A DNA stretch of 64,000 bases from the NCBI RefSeq assembly GCF_034424215.1, contig NZ_CP139960.1, positions 5,146,001 to 5,210,000 on the forward strand. Direction: 5' to 3'. Source of the stretch: Niabella yanshanensis (GTDB lineage: Bacteria; Bacteroidota; Bacteroidia; Chitinophagales; Chitinophagaceae). The notes beneath the pieces are model-generated. The model did not search any database. It saw only the letters and a list, made by a program, of their open reading frames with translations, and was not told where the DNA came from. Made by a program: the position numbers and the translations under genes. The number at the start of each line of letters is the position of its first letter. The stretch's first letter is position 1. Positions 58,753-64,000 of this stretch are shown piece after piece.

Positions 58753-61227
58753 ATGTTTAAAAAACCTTCTAGGCTACTGGCGGCATTGGCGCTGGGTACA
58801 GCTATGTTATTGGGCAATGCCCCAACCTCGGCCCAATGCGGCTATTTTGTTGGAGATGGATGCCCCGGAACCAACTATGCTAATTATGGAGTAGCATCAA
58901 GTGGTGCCGCTACACTGGAGTACGACAACCAGGTATCTACCTTTCACGCTACGGTAACCAGGGAATATACTGGTGTGTTCAAAATTTGGGGTGAGGGCAC
59001 TGCAGCTGATGGTGTTGCCAATCTGCTTTCACCCACCGAAATTAACGCCATAAATTTTCCGGGGCTCACTGGTCGGGTATTAAAGGCAGCTGTTGGTGGA
59101 AACACTACTCCCGGGCAAACAGTTGTGTTAACAACCGATGGACTTTTTATATGGGGTAATGTAGGTTCAGTGGTAAATGCTGCTATTGCACCTGGTACCG
59201 CTGTTCAAGATATTACCGTTGACGGCAACAGCACGGGCCTGCCTGCCGGTGTTGCACCTACCCAGGTGAAAATGATGTATGTAGGGCCGCAAATGATAGC
59301 CATTACTACTTGTGACGGCAATGCTTATGTATTAAACAATAATGCTACCCCTAATCTTCGCGGCGATGGAGGTACTGGTAATACTACCTGGGCCCATGTG
59401 CAGGAGTCAACTGCCGGAAACCCTTTTTTAACCGGTGTGGTAGCTATGAGGGGATCGCTGGGCCGTTTGATGGCCCTGAAAAGTGATAATACTGTATGGA
59501 CCTGGGGCACTTCCGTTTACCCGGGAGGGGGCGGAGCTGGTGTTCAAGCAACCAGGGCTGTGCAAATGGTTTTGCCGGCCGGCGAAGCAGGTAACCCCAT
59601 AAAAATGATAGGGGCTAATGTAGCCTCTCATTATGTATTGTATGAAAACGGGCATTTATATGCGTTAGGATTTAATAATTTAAGGCAGTTAGGCGACTGG
59701 GGTAACACTACTACGGCCCGTCTTAACTGGGTGCAACCCCGCTATACTTCGGCTGCAGGCCCGGTTATGAACGATATATTATGGATATCGCCTAACGAAC
59801 ACATCGGAAACAACGCGGCTATTAATGTTATTAACAGCGCCTACCAGGTATATAGCTGGGGTAGTAATAGTGGTTTGATGATTGGCCGACCGGTAGATGG
59901 CACCAGTTATGACCCCGGTATCCCGGCAGGTATTAGTCCTACCGTGTTTTCAGTAGAAACAGGGGGGCATACCAGTATGCTTTCAAAAGCCTGTAGCCAA
60001 AATTTTGGTTATGTAGGGCATAGAATTTTTGGTAGTATGGGTAATGGTGAAGGGAGTGACATAAATGAAGCTTCTTATACATTTACTACAGCCGATGTAC
60101 AGATATGTGGTGCAACTACCGTACCTCAAATGTTTACCGGCGGCAGTGGTACTACCGGTGCTTTAGGTCAGTATTGCAATGGAAGTTCGTTAACGCTATC
60201 TGGCCTCCCCACCGGCGGCACCTGGGCGGTGGTATCTGGTGCGGCAACTATCACCGGCAACCGTCTTACTTTTACGGGTGCAGGAGCCGGAGCGGTTACC
60301 ATTTCTTATACAGCCACCACAACTGAGTGTGGATCGTCTGTAGCTACCGAAACCTTCCAGGTAGGCGATTGCAAAATGAATTCCGTATCTGGAACTATTT
60401 GGAACGATGCGAACGGCAATGCCAACCTTGATGGTGCAGAAGCAGGTATCGACAATGGGCTTTGGGTAAACCTGGTAGCGCCCGATCGTACGGTAGCCGG
60501 TTCGGCTAAAATAGCTAACGATGGCACTTATACTATTGCCATTTTGCAGGAAAATACCGTTGCGGGTAACTACTCCATTATTATTACCAATGGCCAAAAG
60601 CCGTTAGGAACAACTTTGGCTAGTGCCGATGCACCTAATGCCGATTATGGCTATACCGGAACCAGCTTAGGCGGTGTGCCTAATACCGGCAACCGTACCG
60701 GTATTATAGTAGTGGGCGATATGACCAGCGGCGGCGTTACTGCAGCAGACTTTGGTATCAGCAACGACCCTGCAGTATTGCCCGTTAAATTCGGCTTTGT
60801 AGCAGCTGAGCTCTTCAATAATCAGCTGCTGGTAAAATGGAATACGACCAGCGAGTTGAACAACAGCCATTTTGAGATAGAAGCATCGGTGGGCGGTACC
60901 AACTTCATCAGCATTGGTAAAGTAGACAGCAAAGCTACTAATGGTAGTTCTGCAGAGGCTATAGAGTACGAGTTTACCAAAGATACAAGCGCTGGCGTAG
61001 TAGCAGCAGGTATTGCCTTGTTAGCTGCAGGCGCTGGTTTGTTTAAAGCACGCCGTGTGCGTTATGCAATGGTGACTATTACTTTAGGCTTAATGGTATT
61101 TGCAGCTGGCTGTAATAAAAACAGGCGCGATGTATTGCCGGAAGGTAAACTGTATGTACGCGTGGCGCAGGTAGATAAAGACGGCACTAAGAGCTACTCT
61201 AAAGTGGTGACGGTAGTGAAAAGATAG
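58753..61227 (+). CDS. Large secreted RCC1-like repeat protein with a membrane-hairpin cassette inserted in its C-terminal domain
   Basis: An 824-residue exported protein (signal to APTSAQ). Residues 60-450 carry degenerate RCC1-type beta-propeller repeats, each with W-G and regular spacing (LTTDGLFIWGNVG; LKSDNTVWTWGTS; LYENGHLYALGFNNLRQLGD; YQVYSWGSNSGLM). A SdrD/B-like domain (SGTIWNDANGNANLDGAEAG) follows. The C-terminal fibronectin-like domain begins VKWNTTSELNNSHFEIEASV and YEFTKDTS. At residue 747 it is interrupted by an Ala/Gly-rich helix (AGVVAAGIALLAAGAGLF), the basic KARRVRYA and a second helix with lipobox-like VFAAGC, to residue 793. The fold then resumes with GKLYVRVAQVDKDGTKSYSK. 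The cassette looks like a sorting or membrane-retention signal. Confidence 0.8.
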   Translation: MFKKPSRLLAALALGTAMLLGNAPTSAQCGYFVGDGCPGTNYANYGVASSGAATLEYDNQVSTFHATVTREYTGVFKIWGEGTAADGVANLLSPTEINAINFPGLTGRVLKAAVGGNTTPGQTVVLTTDGLFIWGNVGSVVNAAIAPGTAVQDITVDGNSTGLPAGVAPTQVKMMYVGPQMIAITTCDGNAYVLNNNATPNLRGDGGTGNTTWAHVQESTAGNPFLTGVVAMRGSLGRLMALKSDNTVWTWGTSVYPGGGGAGVQATRAVQMVLPAGEAGNPIKMIGANVASHYVLYENGHLYALGFNNLRQLGDWGNTTTARLNWVQPRYTSAAGPVMNDILWISPNEHIGNNAAINVINSAYQVYSWGSNSGLMIGRPVDGTSYDPGIPAGISPTVFSVETGGHTSMLSKACSQNFGYVGHRIFGSMGNGEGSDINEASYTFTTADVQICGATTVPQMFTGGSGTTGALGQYCNGSSLTLSGLPTGGTWAVVSGAATITGNRLTFTGAGAGAVTISYTATTTECGSSVATETFQVGDCKMNSVSGTIWNDANGNANLDGAEAGIDNGLWVNLVAPDRTVAGSAKIANDGTYTIAILQENTVAGNYSIIITNGQKPLGTTLASADAPNADYGYTGTSLGGVPNTGNRTGIIVVGDMTSGGVTAADFGISNDPAVLPVKFGFVAAELFNNQLLVKWNTTSELNNSHFEIEASVGGTNFISIGKVDSKATNGSSAEAIEYEFTKDTSAGVVAAGIALLAAGAGLFKARRVRYAMVTITLGLMVFAAGCNKNRRDVLPEGKLYVRVAQVDKDGTKSYSKVVTVVKR

Positions 61228-61232
61228 GATAC

Positions 61233-61345
61233 GTGATGCTGGGTATTGGACACCGGATAAGTGGATACTGGATACGTTGATGCTGGCTCATAGATCATAG
61301 CTCATTGATCTGGCATCTAGTATCCAGCATCCAGCATCATACAAC
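61233..61345. repeat. Intergenic palindromic GATGCTGG / CCAGCATC repeat
   Basis: Begins GTGATGCTGGG six bases after the RCC1-like gene and ends with CCAGCATCCAGCATCAT, forming an imperfect inverted repeat of about 100 bases. Between the arms are GGATACTGGATACG and CATAGATCATAGCTCATTGATC. The same units occur at 23247-23340. The position just after a stop codon suggests a transcript-end hairpin or a dispersed element. Confidence 0.6.
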
Positions 61346-61729
61346 AAGCATCTTGCAAAATAAAATCCCCTGTAGTTACTATTCCGGTGAGGAAGGTGGC
61401 TGCAGGGTTTTTGTGTGCGGGAGGCTTTTGGCGTTTAATGTCCAATATAGAACGTGCATCGTATAACCTATATCGTTCACAGTTGATGGCTGATATATAA
61501 CGCGAAGAAAGAAGTGAATAGTCAATGGTGAATAATGAGTAAGGGGATAGATGACAGACCATGGATAATGACTATTGACCGATGCCAGATAAAACCACTG
61601 GGCTGGAAACCAGGTTACATGATTCCTGCAATTGTATGGCGTTATCCGGGGTAACCGTTGATGCGGCATAGATATTGTCTATATATAAATTGTAGGTAGC
61701 AATATTTTTTTGATTTTAAAGCATGGTAT
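61346..61729. other. Intergenic region with a further weak inverted repeat
   Basis: About 380 bases. GAATAGTCAATGGTGAATAAT near 61516 and ATAATGACTATTGACC near 61564 form an imperfect inverted pair with the same vocabulary as the repeats at 23247 and 61233. No gene is visible. Confidence 0.4.
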
Positions 61730-62182
61730 ATGAACAGCAAAAAAAAGGAAAGCGGCTTTGAGAAGCTGGCTAATAAAATTACCTGCTGGACCGGCTCATC
61801 GCTGGCTTTTGGCCTGGCTGCAGGAGCAGTGGTTGTATGGATCATTACCGGCCCCATCTTTAAATTTTCCGATACCTGGCAACTGGTTATTAATACAGGT
61901 ACCACCATTATTACCTTTCTCATGGTGTTCCTGATACAGAAAACCCAGAATAAAGATAGCAAGGCAATTCAGTTAAAGCTGAACGAGCTGATCGCCGCCA
62001 GCCGGAAGGCCAGTAACCGGATGGTAGACATTGAAGATCTCGATGAGGAAGAATTAGACACGCTGCATAAATTTTATGAGCGCTTGTCTGATAAGGCGGA
62101 AGCGGCCACAGATATACATGAATCACACTCTATTGATGCAGCCGACCAGTTGCAGGATGAAAAAAATAAGCCGGAGAATTAG
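61730..62182 (+). CDS. Low-affinity iron permease family membrane protein
   Basis: A 150-residue protein with two membrane helices (SLAFGLAAGAVVVWIITGPI; WQLVINTGTTIITFLMVFLI) followed by the hallmark IQKTQNKDSKAIQLKLNELI of the iron_permease/DUF family. A long charged tail (DIEDLDEEELDTLHKFYERL) follows. The family name comes from yeast low-affinity iron transport; transport by bacterial members has not been established to my knowledge. Stand-alone gene. Confidence 0.85.
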   Translation: MNSKKKESGFEKLANKITCWTGSSLAFGLAAGAVVVWIITGPIFKFSDTWQLVINTGTTIITFLMVFLIQKTQNKDSKAIQLKLNELIAASRKASNRMVDIEDLDEEELDTLHKFYERLSDKAEAATDIHESHSIDAADQLQDEKNKPEN

Positions 62183-62380
62183 TAATCACCAGCCGGTTAT
62201 CCGCTTTGTGGAACTATGGTGAGTTTTGAACGGGCTTGTGCAGCACCGCTTTGCCTGAGCCCATGACAACGGCGCCTGACCCTGACCCTTACCTGTCATT
62301 CAGGGCCTTTATATAATTACAGTTGGAAATTTGTTATTATATGCTATAAATACGCAAGTTTTATTATTTAAAAAAGCGTT

Positions 62381-62795
62381 ATGAAGCAAACCGATAATTA
62401 CACCGATGATTTTCGGCATTTTATGGAGCAGCGGTTAAAAGCCTCAACTGACTTTGCAGAAGGCCGGTTTGTAGCTTTAAAAAATATATCTGCTGAAAGC
62501 CCCCGGCCACCATTTTTCCGCCTTCGGGTATTTGTATAGAAGGTGCTGAGGAGGTAAATAGTTTTAACGAAAAAGGCGCAGGCGCCTTTTGCCCGCAGCA
62601 AAAAATAGTTTCGAGGTAATGCACCAGGATGCCGATGCGCATTTGGCTTACTGGACAGGTATTCAACGCGCTACTGTGAAAATGAAAGGAAAGGAAGAGG
62701 ACGTTGAATTTAACCTGCGGGTTACAGAAATATTCAGGAAAGTGAACAATGAGTGGACGCTTATCCATCGTCATGCAGATACATTGAAAGAATAA
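62381..62795 (+). pseudogene. SnoaL/DUF4440-like protein, frameshifted
   Basis: Three consecutive frames rebuild one protein. An N-terminal part runs to FVALKNISAESP. It is continued in another frame as TIFPPSGICIEGAEEVNSFN and EKGAGAF. A third frame gives AAKNSFEVM, GIQRATVKMKGKEEDVEFNL and RVTEIFRKVNNEWTLIHRHA. The EIFRKxxxEWxLIHRHAD ending is typical of SnoaL-like ketosteroid-isomerase-fold proteins. Two frame changes, at about 62500 and 62590, break the gene. Confidence 0.8.
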
Positions 62796-63084
62796 AACAC
62801 TCAGGACGTATTGGTGGTGGATAGGGAAGGGATAATCAGGCGTCCCAACTGCCGCCGGGCACTTAAAATGCCGGTTCATTTAACCCGGGCAATATTTCGA
62901 TCAGCTCAAAGAGTTTCATATAGCAAATCAGCCCCGCCGGGCATCACCGGGTTACCTTACCCGATATCGCACTGCTCGTTAATGAAAAAGCCCAAGGTAT
63001 ATATATGGATGGGGGTACAGGTGATTGCGGCGCAGCATAAGTTAGTTGAGATAGCAACGGGATTAATTTTAATATTATAAAAAA
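62796..63084. other. Intergenic region between the decayed SnoaL gene and the fasciclin terminator
   Basis: About 290 bases with short frames only. The stretch near 62990 reads VNEKAQGIYMDGGTG in one frame and may be debris of a gene. I cannot support an assignment. Confidence 0.3.
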
Positions 63085-63115
63085 CAGGTATTCAATCAAT
63101 AAAATTGAATACCTG
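63085..63115 (-). terminator. Terminator of the fasciclin gene
   Basis: A perfect 12-bp stem, CAGGTATTCAAT with ATTGAATACCTG, around the loop CAATAAA. Read on the minus strand it is followed by TTTTTT. It lies 31 bases after the stop of the fasciclin gene. Confidence 0.9.
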
Positions 63116-63146
63116 CATATAACGCTTCTAAGTGTGCTGCCGGAGG

Positions 63147-64000
63147 CTAGGGAAGTAATACCCTGTCTATTACATGCACCACGCCATTGGTGGTGATCAT
63201 ATCGGTTGCGGTAATATTAGATGCGGCTGTGTTACCCGCGCCTTTTACCTTGGCGCCGCCTGCCAGTGTTATAGTCACTTTTCCCCCATTTACCGTTGTT
63301 GGCATTGCGCCTTCTGTAAGGTCGGAAGAAAAGATACGGCCACTGACTACATGATAGGTAAGAATAGAAGCCAGCATATTGGCATTGGCGGCCTGGATAT
63401 CTGCTATGCTGGCGAAGCCCGCGGCCTGGAAAGCGGCATTGGTAGGAGCGAATACCGTAAGCGGACCTGTACCCGATAATGCAGCCGCAACATTAGTGCT
63501 GCCCGTACTGGCTCTTACTACTGCTGCCACCAGGAAGGTAAAATTAGTATTGGATTGCGCCAGCTGCACAATATTAGCCGATGGAGGCATCAGCACTTTA
63601 TTAATAACATGAACCACACCATTCTTCGCGTTCACATCGGCGGTGGTTACTTTGCCGCCGTTTACAAAAACACCCGAGCTGTTTTTCGTAACATAGGTTT
63701 TGATAGTAGCAGCAGTATTCAATTCGGTAGTGCCGGAAGGGATGCCTGCTGAAGTGTATTTTTCTCCTAACACATGGTATAATAATATTTTCTTCAGGTC
63801 ATCTACGGGCACAGCATTAATAGCTGCTTCGGTACCCAGCCCTGCTGCCTGGAAAGCGCCATTGTCCGGCGCAAATACAGTAAGAGTTCCATTGGCCGAC
63901 AAAGTTTCGGTGAGACCAGCTCTTATAACCGCTGTTTTTAAAAGAGACAGGTTGGCATTTTCGCTTACCAATATGGTAATAGATTTAGAGTTGTCGGATG
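63147..64000 (-). CDS. Fasciclin-domain protein with two FAS1 domains (5' partial)
   Basis: The minus-strand frame is open to the end of the window (SDNSKSITILVSENANLSLL at the edge), so the start and any signal peptide lie beyond it. Two FAS1 domains are visible. The first has GTLTVFAPDNGAFQAAGLGT and KKILLYHVLGEKYTSAGIPS, ending VVHVINKVLMPP. The second has GPLTVFAPTNAAFQAAGFAS and MLASILTYHVVSGRIFSSDL, ending NGVVHVIDRVLLP. FAS1 domains mediate adhesion at the cell surface. The protein ends directly after the second domain. Followed by a strong terminator. Confidence 0.92.
   Translation of the reverse strand, partial: SDNSKSITILVSENANLSLLKTAVIRAGLTETLSANGTLTVFAPDNGAFQAAGLGTEAAINAVPVDDLKKILLYHVLGEKYTSAGIPSGTTELNTAATIKTYVTKNSSGVFVNGGKVTTADVNAKNGVVHVINKVLMPPSANIVQLAQSNTNFTFLVAAVVRASTGSTNVAAALSGTGPLTVFAPTNAAFQAAGFASIADIQAANANMLASILTYHVVSGRIFSSDLTEGAMPTTVNGGKVTITLAGGAKVKGAGNTAASNITATDMITTNGVVHVIDRVLLP

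Noticed and set aside
60196-60597. 133-codon minus-strand frame inside the RCC1-like gene
   Set aside because: The plus strand continues a single long protein with clear repeats; the antisense frame is a shadow.
62811-63080. 89-codon plus-strand frame after the decayed SnoaL gene
   Set aside because: Composition is not protein-like over most of its length; only a short stretch near the end could be gene debris.
1-64000. tRNA, rRNA, insertion sequences, integrases and attachment sites
   Set aside because: I looked for cloverleaf-like ends, transposase motifs (DDE, HUH, tyrosine recombinase) and paired att-like repeats at the block borders and saw none that I could support.

Overview
This window looks like chromosomal DNA of a member of the Bacteroidota, most probably a soil or plant-associated member of the Chitinophagaceae. 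The basis is a SusC/SusD pair, lipoprotein glycosidases, an HTCS-type sensor with an AraC-type regulator, few Shine-Dalgarno sites, DUF4097 proteins behind an ECF sigma factor, and many decayed genes. The genus is inference. I saw no tRNA, rRNA, CRISPR array or insertion sequence.

Layout. (1) 1-6132: the end of one polysaccharide-utilisation cluster, with an FAD oxidoreductase (5' cut by the window), an SGNH esterase with its blocks in permuted order, a GH2 beta-mannosidase-like enzyme and a GH130 enzyme. It ends in the wreck of a two-component regulator (6285-6690). (2) 7354-24474: a second cluster with GH105, SusC, SusD, an Ig-like/F5-8C lipoprotein and GH43. It continues with a divergent sensor kinase and AraC-type regulator, then a second GH43 and a second GH105. 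The paired GH105 and GH43 enzymes suggest a uronic-acid and arabinose/xylose-rich plant polymer such as a pectin side-chain region. (3) 24539-27834: small Cys/His-rich proteins and a TPR histidine kinase with its response regulator. (4) 28201-35094: an accessory block centred on a membrane-linked P-loop GTPase module (two membrane proteins, a GTPase, and a coiled-coil protein with a C-terminal membrane anchor). A secreted SNase-type nuclease, a type IV restriction-like PD-(D/E)xK protein and a PBCV-type basic adaptor protein follow. This block is the best candidate here for an undescribed system.

(5) 35288-42886: mixed housekeeping and stress genes (exonuclease III, an AlkZ-like protein, a cation/proton antiporter, Hsp20) with several broken genes and hairpin repeats. 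(6) 43394-52280: a NEW3-domain/ABC export operon, an NmrA-like reductase, a MocR regulator, a Crp-like regulator divergent from a cupin, a methyltransferase and a diheme cytochrome c. (7) 52281-55094: a gene-poor islet of tiny ORFs. (8) 55095-58078: an operon of ECF sigma factor, membrane HEAT protein and two DUF4097 proteins. (9) 58753-64000: a large RCC1-like secreted protein with a membrane-hairpin cassette inside its C-terminal domain, an iron-permease-family protein, a decayed SnoaL-like gene and a fasciclin protein cut by the window end.

Functional assignments rest on motif recognition by eye. No database search was run.
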